In this document: in pieces, positions 9,397-18,613 of the stretch | Layout of the letters: each line of letters opens with the position of its first letter | Numbering within the stretch: the stretch's first letter is position 1 | NCBI GenBank assembly: GCA_963700885.1 | Contig: CAVOZJ010000020.1 | Location: 310,001 to 374,000, forward strand | Source: Anderseniella sp963700885 | Lineage (GTDB): Bacteria > Pseudomonadota > Alphaproteobacteria > Rhizobiales > Aestuariivirgaceae | Length of the DNA stretch: 64,000 nt | Reading direction: 5' to 3' | Program-made: the position numbers and the translations under genes | Notes under the pieces: model-generated | The model's database searches: none | Told to the model about the DNA's origin: nothing | Seen by the model: only the letters and a program-made list of their open reading frames with translations

Positions 9397-10186
9397 AACA
9401 ACCGCCCGCTTCGAAGATTGTGGTGATCGACTGGTCATTTACAATTCCAATGTCGCCAATCGCAACGCGATAACTCCCCAGCTGTATGATGTAATAACGA
9501 AAGCGTTGCAGTTCGCCAGTGAAGCAGACCGGATAAAGTCGGTTTTGTTCGTTGGGGAGGGGACTTTCTTCTGCGCCGGCGGTGATCTGAACCGGATCAG
9601 GAACCGCCGCTTCGAACCGCTGGAACAACGCAAAATCCTTATCGAACATCTCCATGACGTCATTCGAAAATTCAGGGCATGCCCAAAACCGGTCATTGCG
9701 GCAGTTGAGGGAGGTGCCGCAGGTGCCGGTGTATCACTTGTCTACGCATGCGATTTCATCGTGGCAAGCAAGACCGCGAAATTTACGGTTTCATATGTCA
9801 AAGTCGGATTGACTCCCGATGGCGGCATGACCCATCGGTTGATGAAAATGTTGCCGAGACCACTGGTCAACGAACTTTGCCTGCTGGCTGATCCCATAGA
9901 TGCCGAACGGCTATATCAGCTTGGCGCCCTGAACAGGTTGAGTGAGCCGGGTGAAGCTTTCCCGGACGCCTCTGCCATTGCTGATCGTCTGGCGAAATCG
10001 CCGGCTTCCGCACTTGCCCGCATCAAGACACTGCTGAACGCCGCGGAAGGGTCTGCTGTCGATGAGCAGATGGCACTGGAACGTGACCACATGGCCGCTG
10101 CAGTTGCCGAAGATGCCGCTGTGGAGGGCATCACAGCTTTTTTTGAGAAGCGTCAGCCCGACTATACGAAACCCGGCAAAAAATAG
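9386..10186 (+). CDS. Enoyl-CoA hydratase/isomerase family protein
   Basis: Crotonase-fold protein of 266 aa. The oxyanion-hole segments are visible as FFCAGGDLNRI (about residue 55) and KPVIAAVEGGAAGAGVSL (about 98). The usual second glutamate of true hydratases is not obvious in KVGLTPDGGMTHRLMK, where the family often has GL-P-GG, so isomerase or hydrolase activity is possible. It overlaps the dehydrogenase gene before it and is followed after 5 bases by a flavoprotein gene. The four genes form one catabolic operon for an acyl-CoA that I cannot identify. Confidence 0.83.
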   Translation: MNNETTARFEDCGDRLVIYNSNVANRNAITPQLYDVITKALQFASEADRIKSVLFVGEGTFFCAGGDLNRIRNRRFEPLEQRKILIEHLHDVIRKFRACPKPVIAAVEGGAAGAGVSLVYACDFIVASKTAKFTVSYVKVGLTPDGGMTHRLMKMLPRPLVNELCLLADPIDAERLYQLGALNRLSEPGEAFPDASAIADRLAKSPASALARIKTLLNAAEGSAVDEQMALERDHMAAAVAEDAAVEGITAFFEKRQPDYTKPGKK

Positions 10187-10191
10187 CGCCC

Positions 10192-11181
10192 ATGCGATAT
10201 GACACACATGTTTGCAGCACATTCCATATTCGTGTGCCAATAGTGGCAGGCGGTTTGATGTGGCTGGCAGACGCAGACTATGTTGCAGCTGCAGCCCATG
10301 CCGGTATCGTTTCATTTATCACAGCAGCCAGTTTCCCTGATCCCGCCGAACTGCGCAGGCAAATTCGCAAATGCCGCGATCTGTGTGAAGGACGATCATT
10401 CGGGGTGAATGTCTCAATGTTGCCCAAGCTGGTGCAGGGCGAAAAAACCGTCGAAGTGTTTCAACTGATAATTGATGAAGATGTCCGTTTCGTTGAAACG
10501 TCGGGGCGGAATCCCGAGGCTTACATACCGATGTTGAAGGACGCAGGCATTACCGTTCTGCACAAGGTGCCAAGTGTGCGGTTTGCGCAAAAGGCCGAGA
10601 GTGTCGGCGTCGACATGGTATTCATTGTCGGAGCTGAATGTGGCGGTCATCCCGGCATGGAAATGATCGGTACAATGGTGAACGGCGCACTTGCACGGCA
10701 GCGCCTGACAATTCCCTTTCTGATTGGCGGAGGCATCGGTACAGGCTCGCAACTGGTCGCTGCACTAGCGATGGGCGCAGATGGCGTGGTGATGGGAACC
10801 CGTTTTCTGGTTGCAGAGGAAATCAAGGCTCATCCCGGATACAAAAAGGCATTAATTGATGCATCCGAGCGTGACACGGCGTTGACCATGTCCAGTGTCC
10901 GCAACACCATTCGCACATTGCGCAATGAAACGACCGAGCTGGTTTCGCGCATGGAGGCTGAAAATCCGGATATCACGATAGAGGACCTGTTGCCTCACGT
11001 ATCTGGCAAGGTCGGCCGTCAGGCATATGCGACGGGTGACATATCCAAAGGCCTGTTGTCGGCCGGGCACGCGCTCGGTTTTCTTCATTCTGTTGCCCCC
11101 ATGGCCGATATAGTTGCTCAACTCGAGCGCGAGGCGCTCGAGGCTCGTGATCGACTGGCGTCAGTTGTCACCAATCATTAG
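10192..11181 (+). CDS. Nitronate monooxygenase-like FMN oxidoreductase
   Basis: TIM-barrel flavoprotein of 329 aa in the 2-nitropropane dioxygenase/nitronate monooxygenase family. Seen are the early glycine-rich PIVAGGLMWLADADYV, the FMN-phosphate region FLIGGGIGTGSQLVAALA, and GADGVVMGTRFLVAEE (about residue 195). The segment VGAECGGHPGM corresponds to the family's catalytic-histidine loop (often G-E-AGGH). In acyl-CoA operons these proteins are commonly annotated this way although some are enoyl reductases or simple NAD(P)H oxidoreductases. Last gene of the operon starting at 7037. Confidence 0.78.
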   Translation: MRYDTHVCSTFHIRVPIVAGGLMWLADADYVAAAAHAGIVSFITAASFPDPAELRRQIRKCRDLCEGRSFGVNVSMLPKLVQGEKTVEVFQLIIDEDVRFVETSGRNPEAYIPMLKDAGITVLHKVPSVRFAQKAESVGVDMVFIVGAECGGHPGMEMIGTMVNGALARQRLTIPFLIGGGIGTGSQLVAALAMGADGVVMGTRFLVAEEIKAHPGYKKALIDASERDTALTMSSVRNTIRTLRNETTELVSRMEAENPDITIEDLLPHVSGKVGRQAYATGDISKGLLSAGHALGFLHSVAPMADIVAQLEREALEARDRLASVVTNH

Positions 11182-11243
11182 ATTTAGGATCCGGTGTCCG
11201 GCAGCCGGCTTTTAATCCAGCGGTCTGCAAATATTTGTGGGTG

Positions 11244-11612
11244 TTATGACTGGGGCAAATTTTTCTCGGCAGCACCGATATAGACGGCCAGCAGTGCACC
11301 GTTTTCTGAATGAGACGAATGTTGTGTTCCCTTCTTCAGCCAGACCAGGTCGCCGGCTTTGTATACGTAGCCGTCATTGTCCATAAGTTCGCCTTCAAGC
11401 ACCAGAAATTCCTCATCCTGAGTGTGTTCATGCGGCGTTGTCGTGGTGCCCGGTTGCATCCGGTAAACGTGAAATCCCACTCCCAGACGATCATGCGAGT
11501 TGATCTGCAGTATACTCTCATGGGAGGATGGGCCATTCTCGTCACAAAACGGTTTGAATTCGTCGTTTCTAATGTTGACGACACGGCGGTCGCCGGGGTT
11601 GATTTTTTGCAT
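11244..11612 (-). CDS. Small single-domain cupin protein
   Basis: A 122-aa protein with one cupin barrel. The metal-binding motif reads TTPHEHTQDEEFLVLEGEL (His-x-His, Glu, Gly) and the second half has GDLVWLKKGTQHSSHS with a conserved histidine. The ATG at 11610-11612 is chosen because AGAGAAG lies just upstream; the open frame continues further but with no ribosome site. It is transcribed away from the TMAO demethylase gene, sharing a 239-base intergenic region, and could be an accessory or sensor for one-carbon or amine metabolism. Enzymatic function is unknown. Confidence 0.72.
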   Translation of the reverse strand: MQKINPGDRRVVNIRNDEFKPFCDENGPSSHESILQINSHDRLGVGFHVYRMQPGTTTTPHEHTQDEEFLVLEGELMDNDGYVYKAGDLVWLKKGTQHSSHSENGALLAVYIGAAEKNLPQS

Positions 11613-11851
11613 CAGCTTCTCTTGTCGGTTGCACACAATGTCAGATTGCCGCGAAACAGGTTTCGCTTGCAAACACAATGACAAAAAAATTACTCCTCGG
11701 AAAGTCGTTTTGACAACCTGCAAACACGCCAAAATCATGAGAAACAACTTGTTGGGAGTACTATAGAGCGTTATTCTTGTTGATAAATTTCTGTTTCGCA
11801 ACGGCAGAAAGAGTACCCATTTCCAACTCTTGTGAACCGAGGAACCAAAAG
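11613..11851. promoter_or_regulatory. Divergent promoter region between the cupin gene and tdm
   Basis: The 239 bases between two divergent starts must hold both promoters. A TTGACA box is seen at 11710-11715 in the direction of tdm, with only a weak AATCAT-like -10 after a 17-base spacer. A GAGGAA ribosome site precedes the tdm ATG. No clear operator palindrome was found. Confidence 0.35.
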
Positions 11852-14221
11852 ATGCTGGAAGCCCCATATCCAGTTGTGAAGCCGGGTCCGCCGATCCCGG
11901 GCAGCATCATACAACCAGGTATTTTTTCCATGCCGGCGGGTACCGAGAGGTATGTCGTGCAAGGTGGCGGCGCTATGTTGATTGCGGTAGAGCAGGGCGA
12001 CAGGTTTACCATTGTCAACGACGAAGGCGGGCAGATTTGCGAAATCGTCGCCGCCGGTGCGAAAGGCGCAATTGATGCCGGCATGGTTGGCAAAAAGCCA
12101 AATTCCGATGCGGCCGGCTTAAAATCACTATTGACCGGATCAGATCACAGCCTGCGTGGTTTACGCATGGGGCTGGAAAGCAGAAATATTGATCTCGCCA
12201 GCGCTGGTGCGATCAGTTTTTTCAATGCACAGACGCCTCATGGCGAAGAAGTTGAATTATCGGTTCGCCGCAATGGCGTCATTGTCATTGCAGCACCTGG
12301 CGGTGCCATGGACATGGAAGCTCAGGATACGACTACTCCGCTTACCGTGATGGTCACCCGGGCAGTTGTCAAACAACATGTGAAGTTTCAACTCCCTGAC
12401 CCGTTGGCAGATCCGGTGCTCGATCTTCGCATTCATACCGAAACCGCTGAAAGTTATTTTGTAAAGGCCGGAGACTTCATTCAGGTACTGGATGTCGATG
12501 GACGCCAGTGTACTGACTTCCAGTGTTTTGCGGCACGCAAGCTGGACAGGGGTATTGAACATCCGCTGGATGTCACCACCACGCGTGCCCTGATGGGACA
12601 TGCCTACCCAATGCCTGGTCTGCATTCCAAGTACTATGATCAGGATATGCTGCCCCTGGTCGAAGTGGTCCAGGACACGGTCGGCAGGCATGATGCCTTC
12701 GCACTGGCTTGTGCTGCGAAATACTATGATGACATCGGCTATCCGGGCCACGTGAATTGTTCCGACAATTTCAACAACGTGCTGGCTGCACACGGTGTAA
12801 CTGCACGGGCAGGCTGGATGGCAATTAATTTTTTCTTCAATACCGGCATAGACGAACATGGCGTCCTGTTCAGTGACGAACCGTGGTCAAGGCCCGGCGA
12901 CTATGTGCTGTTGCGCGCACTCACGGATCTGATCTGTGTCACCTCTGCATGTCCCGATGACACTTCACCTGCCAACGGATGGAATCCTACTGATATTCAC
13001 GTGCGCACCTATTCCGGCGAGGAAAAATTTTCCCGCGCCATAGCGATGCGCACGACCCCAGATTCGGAACCCCAAATGACCAAGCAAACTGCCTTCCACT
13101 CCTGCTTCGAGAGACACACCCGCAACTTTGTCGAATACAAGGGGTATTGGCTGGCCAACTGTTTTTCAAAATCAGGCCCCATTGATGAATACTGGGCATG
13201 TCGTGAAAAGGCGGTTGTAATTGATCTGTCACCGTTGCGAAAGTTTGAGATTACCGGACCGGATAGTGAAGCACTGATGCAGTACACGCTGACACGCAAT
13301 ATCAGCAGGCTGGCAGTTGGTGAGGTTGTCTATTCCGCCATGTGTTATGAACACGGTGGCATGATTGACGACGGAACGCTGCTCCGTTTGGGAAGGGACA
13401 ATTTCCGATGGATCGGCGGTGATGATTATGGCGGCGTCTGGCTGCGCGAGGTTGCCGGCAAGCTGGGCCTTAAGGTGAATATCAGGTCATCAACTGACCA
13501 GATGCATAATGTAGCAGTTCAGGGGCCGGAAAGCCGTAAAATACTGAAAAAATTTGTCTGGACTCCGCCGCATCAAGCTGCGGTCGATGAACTGGAATGG
13601 TTCCGTTTTACGGTCGGGCGCGTGGGAAATGATCAGGGCGTTCCGATTGTGCTATCCCGCACCGGTTATACCGGGGAACTGGGGTATGAAATCTGGTGCC
13701 ATCCCAGGCATGCCGAAACGGTATTCGATGCGCTTTGGACGGCCGGTGAACCACATGGCCTGACGCCGATGGGCCTGCAGGCACTGGATATGGTGCGTAT
13801 TGAAGCAGGGCTTGTGTTCGCCGGCAATGAGTTTTCCGATCAGACGGACCCGTTCGAGGCCGGTATCGGTTTTACGGTACCGCTCAGGAGCAAGACGGAC
13901 GACTTCATCGGCCGTGAAGCGCTGATCCGGCGCAGGGAGGACCCAGTACGCAAGCTGGTCGGCCTGGACATCGACAGTTCGGTTAATGTCGGGCATGGTG
14001 ATTGTGTTCGGATTGGCCGCGCCCAGGTAGGTGAAGTCACCTCATCAACACGATCACCGATACTGAAGAAAAACATTGCACTGGCCCGTGTAGATATTGT
14101 GCACAGTGAGGTGGGGACAAAAGTGGAAGTTGGCAAGCTGGACGGCCAGCAGAAACGCTTGCCTGCCACGATAGTGCCGTTCGCCCATTACGATCCCGGG
14201 AAGACAAGGCCACGGTCGTAA
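11852..14221 (+). CDS. tdm: Trimethylamine N-oxide demethylase (DUF1989-GcvT fusion)
   Basis: Converts TMAO to dimethylamine and formaldehyde; in characterised Tdm the DUF1989 domain binds zinc and the C-terminal GcvT-like domain binds tetrahydrofolate, which accepts the formaldehyde. The 789-aa protein has an N-terminal domain (about 1-165), a DUF1989 domain (about 195-385) with candidate metal cysteines in GRQCTDFQCF, VNCSDNFNN and VTSACPDD, and an aminomethyltransferase domain (about 415-785) with LSRTGYTGELGYEI and ALDMVRIEAG. The start at 11852 has GAGGAA upstream. The architecture and the presence of trimethylamine monooxygenase 1.1 kb away support Tdm over a plain glycine-cleavage or sarcosine-type enzyme. 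Confidence 0.85.
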   Translation: MLEAPYPVVKPGPPIPGSIIQPGIFSMPAGTERYVVQGGGAMLIAVEQGDRFTIVNDEGGQICEIVAAGAKGAIDAGMVGKKPNSDAAGLKSLLTGSDHSLRGLRMGLESRNIDLASAGAISFFNAQTPHGEEVELSVRRNGVIVIAAPGGAMDMEAQDTTTPLTVMVTRAVVKQHVKFQLPDPLADPVLDLRIHTETAESYFVKAGDFIQVLDVDGRQCTDFQCFAARKLDRGIEHPLDVTTTRALMGHAYPMPGLHSKYYDQDMLPLVEVVQDTVGRHDAFALACAAKYYDDIGYPGHVNCSDNFNNVLAAHGVTARAGWMAINFFFNTGIDEHGVLFSDEPWSRPGDYVLLRALTDLICVTSACPDDTSPANGWNPTDIHVRTYSGEEKFSRAIAMRTTPDSEPQMTKQTAFHSCFERHTRNFVEYKGYWLANCFSKSGPIDEYWACREKAVVIDLSPLRKFEITGPDSEALMQYTLTRNISRLAVGEVVYSAMCYEHGGMIDDGTLLRLGRDNFRWIGGDDYGGVWLREVAGKLGLKVNIRSSTDQMHNVAVQGPESRKILKKFVWTPPHQAAVDELEWFRFTVGRVGNDQGVPIVLSRTGYTGELGYEIWCHPRHAETVFDALWTAGEPHGLTPMGLQALDMVRIEAGLVFAGNEFSDQTDPFEAGIGFTVPLRSKTDDFIGREALIRRREDPVRKLVGLDIDSSVNVGHGDCVRIGRAQVGEVTSSTRSPILKKNIALARVDIVHSEVGTKVEVGKLDGQQKRLPATIVPFAHYDPGKTRPRS

Positions 14222-14393
14222 AGGTCGTCCCTCCGGATTTGCCAATGCTGCAACCCTCGAAATGTTCACCGATTTGGCCAGGCGGCGGTTTTTCTGACCA
14301 GGCTGATCGCTGCAGGGCCGCCTTGTCTAAAGCCGGTGATCCTCGCAAGAACCATGATCACGGCAGGCGAAAGTCGAGTGCCACTATCTGGAA

Positions 14394-14840
14394 TTATGCC
14401 TTTTTCTTGAGCGCAGTCTGTTCGGCTGCCGCCTGACCTGGTTTGTTTTGTCTTTCTGCTGAATCCAGGATGCGTTTGGCCTGGACTTTGGCCTGATCGA
14501 TTATCGCGGCTGCATCCTCCTGGGCCTTCAACAGCTCTGCTGCATAGTCCGTACTCAGATCCGCAACAGTCCCGTCAGGGTGCGCGATCCGTGACAGACG
14601 TTGTGCACCGATACGATATTCGTCCATCAGTTGCTGGAGAAACTCGGCTTGTCTGGTGCGTAAATCTTCCAATGAAATACACGACAGAAAACTTGTCGGT
14701 AAGGCGCAATACTGCTGGTATCGATGCAGATAAAATCTCGACAATTCCATGTTCCAACCGAAAAGCAGCGCCATGGCTGCTGGCATATCTGCCGGTTTGC
14801 CGGGGGTTTCTGTTTGAACAGTCTTATGGCTTTCAGTCAT
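14394..14840 (-). CDS. Phasin-like protein
   Basis: A 148-aa mainly helical protein. The opening (NMELSRFYLHRYQQYCALP) and the charged helix TRQAEFLQQLMDEYRIGAQRL resemble phasin-family polypeptides that coat polyhydroxyalkanoate granules or act as small chaperones. The tail is Ala/Lys-rich (AAAEQTALKKKA). It lies alone on the minus strand between tdm and tmm, without an obvious operon partner. The call rests on composition and helix pattern and is moderate only. Confidence 0.5.
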   Translation of the reverse strand: MTESHKTVQTETPGKPADMPAAMALLFGWNMELSRFYLHRYQQYCALPTSFLSCISLEDLRTRQAEFLQQLMDEYRIGAQRLSRIAHPDGTVADLSTDYAAELLKAQEDAAAIIDQAKVQAKRILDSAERQNKPGQAAAEQTALKKKA

Positions 14841-15348
14841 TGTTGCACTCCGCTTTGCAAGGTTTGGGCAGAGGCGTGCCGGCTATTCCCAGCACACCCC
14901 TGCCGGAAGTTCGGCGTGATTGCAAAAGAACACAACGCTACTGACTGAAATGCTTCCCGCACCGGATACGGGCAGTGCTGGTTTCCCATTAGATACCTGA
15001 TTTACGGTCGTGTCCAGACACCCGTGGTTTGTTCTGGCTTCTCTGACAGGAGACCGTATGCTTTTGACTGGTTCACTTGGTGCGGGAATGGTCACATGGC
15101 CCACAGCCGGGATCTCAAGGCAGTGAATTGTGCAACTATGGTGAGCCTGCAGAAGATGAAATCGATGAATGTCTCCGAAGGGCAACACCAGGCGGAGTTT
15201 AGGAACCGTTGAGACGAAATCCGCTTCGCAGTTCGCTTCCTGGACAAAACATGAACCTGGGCCGACCTCACATTGCCGGAAAGGATGGCAAGGCCGTTGA
15301 CCGTCACGTCTTGTGCCTTGCCCTTGCGCCTTTCGGCCAGATCACAAC
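14841..15348. other. 508-base stretch with no supported gene
   Basis: Short open frames on both strands give low-similarity, compositionally odd peptides and have no ribosome sites. I see no RNA gene, repeat or terminator that I can support. The minus-strand promoter of the phasin-like gene should lie at its left end, and the trailer of tmm at its right end. Confidence 0.4.
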
Positions 15349-16689
15349 CTAGTTCTTCAGGTAAGACTCGAGCGTATCGTCGAGTGCGTCCTTCCACGGT
15401 GTGTGATGAACCGGCGCCATGGTGCCGGTGATCACCGACTTGTAGCTGTTGTCACGGAAAGTCATGATGTTCTTCTTCTTGTGTTTTTTCCACTGGAAGA
15501 AGGCATCGTTGGCCCCGTCGACATCGAAGCTCGGATAATCGGTTTCCGCGATCAGTTCCTTTACATAGTCTCCCTGATAGCGGATGCAGGCATAGTCGTC
15601 CTCATTGGCATCTTCGCGTGCAACCCGCTCCTCGACATCTGCCTTCATCGCGGCAGTATCGGGCAGGGCAATGCGTCCCATTATGACGTCACGCGCCCAC
15701 CAGGCCTGCGCGTCAAACATGTTGAATGTGAACCATTGATCCTGCATGCCGATGTAAAACAGTGCCGGATTGTGGACAAAGGCCACCCCCTTGTAGAGGT
15801 CCGCCGTGGCCAGCCGGTTGGCAGTATGCAATTTCAGGTCTTCAGCCATGAACGGAAAATGATGCTGATAGCCGGTGCACAGAATGATGGCATCGACGTC
15901 CCTGGTTGTTCCGTCCTTGAACGTGCATGTATTGCCTTCAACCCTGGTAAGCAGGGGAACTTCCTGCCAGTTGTCAGGCCAGCTATATCCCATGGCGGCG
16001 GTGCGGTGACTGACAGTGATTGATTTCGCACCGTACTTCCAGCACTGCGAGCCGATGTCTTCGGCGGAGTAGGACGTGCCGATGATCAGGATATCCTTGC
16101 CCTTGAACTCCACAGCATCACGAAAATCATGGGCATGCAGGACCCGGCCATTGAATCTGTCAAGACCTTCGAACTCCGGCACATTCGGTGTCGAGAAATG
16201 ACCGCTGCAGCACACCACGTTGTCAAATTCCTCGGTCTTGACCTTGTCGTTTGTCAGGTCATGCGATGACACCTTGAACTTGCCTTTTTTCGCGTCCCAT
16301 TCGACATAGCGAACAGGGGTACGGAACCTGATCCACTTGCGTACATCGGCTTTTTCCACGCGGCCCTGAATGTAGTCGAACAACACTGCGCGCGGCGGAT
16401 ATGACGCGATCTGTTTGCCAAAGTGCTCTTCGAACGAATAGTCGGCAAACTCCAGTCCCTCCTTTGGCCCGTTTGACCAGAGATAACGGTACATTGAACA
16501 GTGAACCGGTTCTCCGTATTCATCCAGTCCGGTGCGCCAGGTGTAGTTCCACAACCCGCCCCAGTTATCCTGCTTTTCGAAGCAAACGATTTCCGGAATA
16601 TCGGCGCCCGTCTTTGCCGCAGATTGAAAGGCGCGCAATTGTGCCAGGCCGGATGGACCAGCACCGATGACGGCTACTCTTTTTGACAT
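15349..16689 (-). CDS. tmm: Trimethylamine monooxygenase (bacterial FMO)
   Basis: Flavin-containing monooxygenase that oxidises trimethylamine to TMAO with NADPH and O2. The 446 aa match bacterial Tmm in length. FAD-binding GAGPSGLAQLRAF (residues 8-20), WNYTWRTGLDEYGEPVHCSM, the FMO-type CCSGHFSTPNVPEFEG segment and the NADPH fold IIGTSYSAEDIGSQ are all visible, as is the long aromatic C-terminal part (FYIGMQDQWFTFNMFDAQAWW) typical of Tmm. GAGAGG lies upstream of the ATG. Together with tdm and the TMAO-type transporter at 60285-64000 it defines TMA/TMAO use. Other methylated amines or dimethyl sulfide may be side substrates of the family. Confidence 0.88.
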   Translation of the reverse strand: MSKRVAVIGAGPSGLAQLRAFQSAAKTGADIPEIVCFEKQDNWGGLWNYTWRTGLDEYGEPVHCSMYRYLWSNGPKEGLEFADYSFEEHFGKQIASYPPRAVLFDYIQGRVEKADVRKWIRFRTPVRYVEWDAKKGKFKVSSHDLTNDKVKTEEFDNVVCCSGHFSTPNVPEFEGLDRFNGRVLHAHDFRDAVEFKGKDILIIGTSYSAEDIGSQCWKYGAKSITVSHRTAAMGYSWPDNWQEVPLLTRVEGNTCTFKDGTTRDVDAIILCTGYQHHFPFMAEDLKLHTANRLATADLYKGVAFVHNPALFYIGMQDQWFTFNMFDAQAWWARDVIMGRIALPDTAAMKADVEERVAREDANEDDYACIRYQGDYVKELIAETDYPSFDVDGANDAFFQWKKHKKKNIMTFRDNSYKSVITGTMAPVHHTPWKDALDDTLESYLKN

Positions 16690-17005
16690 CTATTTGCCTC
16701 TCCTCAGTTTATTCCCAACTTTTGACCTATGCTGGCCGAATTGGCCACAGGTTTTGAAATCTACTGATGGCACTATTGGATGAAGCTCAGTTCAAAACAA
16801 CCCAAAAAAGGACCAATTATGATCCAAATTTTGAATATTGGTTGAATTGTTTGGGATTGGCATCCGATTCAAAGCGTGCGCCGCGAATTGTGCAGGGGTC
16901 CGGTGCGCCGTTCCAGTCTCAGTGTCGTCTGTTATCCTGGATGTACTCGAAGGCTCAGACATGGTACAGAAATGGTTGCGTCAACCCGCGCTGAAACGAG
17001 GATCA
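16690..17005. promoter_or_regulatory. Divergent intergenic region with an ACCAAT/ATTGGT inverted pair
   Basis: 316 bases between tmm (minus) and the broken C-N hydrolase (plus). It contains ACCAAT at 16812-16817 and ATTGGT at 16837-16842, an inverted pair resembling half-sites used by FadR-subfamily GntR regulators; such a regulator is encoded at 17912-18613. No gene is supported: an open frame crosses the region but has no coding character. Regulatory role is inferred. Confidence 0.35.
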
Positions 17006-17870
17006 ATGACCAGCAGTTTTAAGGTAGCGTGCGTACAAAACTGTGCCACGCCAGACGTTCAGTACAATATCAGCACAAGTCTGCGGATTGCCGAAGCGGC
17101 TGCCGCTGACGGAGCGCAACTGATAGCAACACCGGAGTATTTTTCCGGGCTCGAAACCAGGGATGGCCTGTTTTTGCCTGGTGCGTACCGCGAACAGGAA
17201 CATCCCGTTCCGCCGGCATTTTCACAGGCGGCAAAAAGGCTTGGTGTCTGGTTTTTGCTGGGCTCGATAGGTGTTGTGAATGATGACGGGCGGATTTCCA
17301 ACCGGTCCTGTTTGATCAGTCCGGACGGCAGGTTGATGGCGAAGTACGATAAGATTCACATGTTTGATGTGAATCTGGACGGCGCCATATACCGCGAAGT
17401 CATCGACTATTTCGCCGGGTGATACCGCGGTTGTCGCAGACACTCCATGGGCCCGGATTGGCCTTTCAATTTGTTATGATTTGCGGTTTGCTGCACTTTA
17501 CCGCCACCTGGCGAAGGCAGGCGCTGAGGTACTGGCAACGCCTGCTGCATTCACCAAGGTGACCGGCTCGGCGCACTGGCATGTACTGCAACGGGCCCGC
17601 GCTATCGAAAATGGCTGCTTTGTAATTGCTCCTTGCCAATACGGGAAAATCTCAGGTGGCGGTGAATGTTATGGACATTCGCTCATAGTCGATCCGTGGG
17701 GAAGGGTGCTGGCTGACGCTGGCGATGGCGAGGGCTATATTGTCGCGATGCTCGATATGTCCGAAGTGGATGCAGCAAGAAGGAAAATCCCGGCTTTGCA
17801 ACATGATCGGATTATTCGGGGCTCCGATGGCGGCAGTGGTCGAACACCGCAACTGGTCAGTGCCGGTTGA
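17006..17870 (+). pseudogene. Frameshifted carbon-nitrogen hydrolase (omega-amidase/nitrilase type)
   Basis: Two pieces in different frames together make one nitrilase-superfamily protein of about 288 aa. The first piece, from ATG at 17006 with GAGG upstream, has the catalytic glutamate in TPEYFSGLE and the lysine in KYDKIHMFDVNL. After GAIYRE (near 17399) the frame must shift by one base to continue as SSTISPGDTAVVADTPW and then the cysteine motif LSICYDLRFAALYRHL and GGECYGHSLIVDPWG. All three triad residues survive, so the damage is recent or is an assembly error. The family hydrolyses omega-amides such as alpha-ketoglutaramate, which would fit beside glutamine-synthetase genes. Confidence 0.8.
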
Positions 17871-17911
17871 TTTTTTGCCGCAACGTGCATTCTCAAATAC
17901 CTGGTCCGGCG

Positions 17912-18613
17912 TCATTCGTCTGAAACAGTGCCAACCAGGTCTTGATGGGCGAGTTCCATGTGTCCGTTCAGTGCGTCAATTGCCGCCTTGGTATCGCGAT
18001 TTTTTAATCCTTCCAGAATGCCGCCGTGAAATTGGTTGTACTGGCGAATTTTATCCGGGTTGAGAACCAGTTCACGCGCACGCTCCCACTGAGGATGAGT
18101 TCTTACTTCGTTGATTTGAGTGTATAATTTCACAATCAGAGGATTTCCGGAAGCTTTTGCCAACTGCAAATGAAATTCCGAATCCAGCCTGGTGAAGGTG
18201 TTCCGGTCGGATTCTGATGTTTCAAGCTGGGCTAGCAGCATTTCCATTTTCTCGATGTCGCGCCCGGTAGCGTGCACCACTGCCAGTCTGATCATCTGTC
18301 GTTCAAATCCCAGGCGCGCGTCGATCAACTGCAACGGGCTGATCTGCTCGACCACATGTTCGGTTTCAAGTTCACTCGGGCCGGTGTAGTTCACAAATGT
18401 GCCGCTACCGACTTTTCGAATGACCAGTCCGGCTTCCTCAAGATTGTTCAGCGCCTTCCTGATGGTATTTCGTGATGCCGAATAGGTTTCGGAAAGGTCG
18501 CGTTCCGGGGGCAATTGGTCACCGTTATGATATCTGCCTGTTTTGATGGCTTTTCGAAGTTCAGATGTTATGGAACGGGCGCCGCGGGCGCTCTTGCGTT
18601 CGATAGAATTCAT
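17912..18613 (-). CDS. GntR-family transcriptional regulator (FadR subfamily, FCD domain)
   Basis: DNA-binding regulator of 233 aa. The N-terminal winged helix shows GDQLPPERDLSETYSASRNT (about residues 31-50), the classic GntR recognition region, followed by RKALNNLEEAGLVIRKVGSG. The C-terminal helical FCD ligand domain has the metal-ligand-type pattern FHLQLAKASGNPLIVKLY and a final HMELAHQDL. Start at 18613 has AAAGG upstream. It is divergent from the first glutamine-synthetase-like gene across a 331-base gap that holds ATTGGT repeats, so it probably controls that module. Confidence 0.82.
   Translation of the reverse strand: MNSIERKSARGARSITSELRKAIKTGRYHNGDQLPPERDLSETYSASRNTIRKALNNLEEAGLVIRKVGSGTFVNYTGPSELETEHVVEQISPLQLIDARLGFERQMIRLAVVHATGRDIEKMEMLLAQLETSESDRNTFTRLDSEFHLQLAKASGNPLIVKLYTQINEVRTHPQWERARELVLNPDKIRQYNQFHGGILEGLKNRDTKAAIDALNGHMELAHQDLVGTVSDE

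Noticed and set aside
14883..15397. Two overlapping minus-strand frames of about 100 codons in the phasin-tmm gap
   Set aside because: No similarity pattern, no ribosome site, and one overlaps the coding end of tmm.
16767..16994. Plus-strand frame before the C-N hydrolase
   Set aside because: It overlaps the other frame leading into the hydrolase, has no ribosome site and its peptide has no coding character; the region is better read as regulatory.
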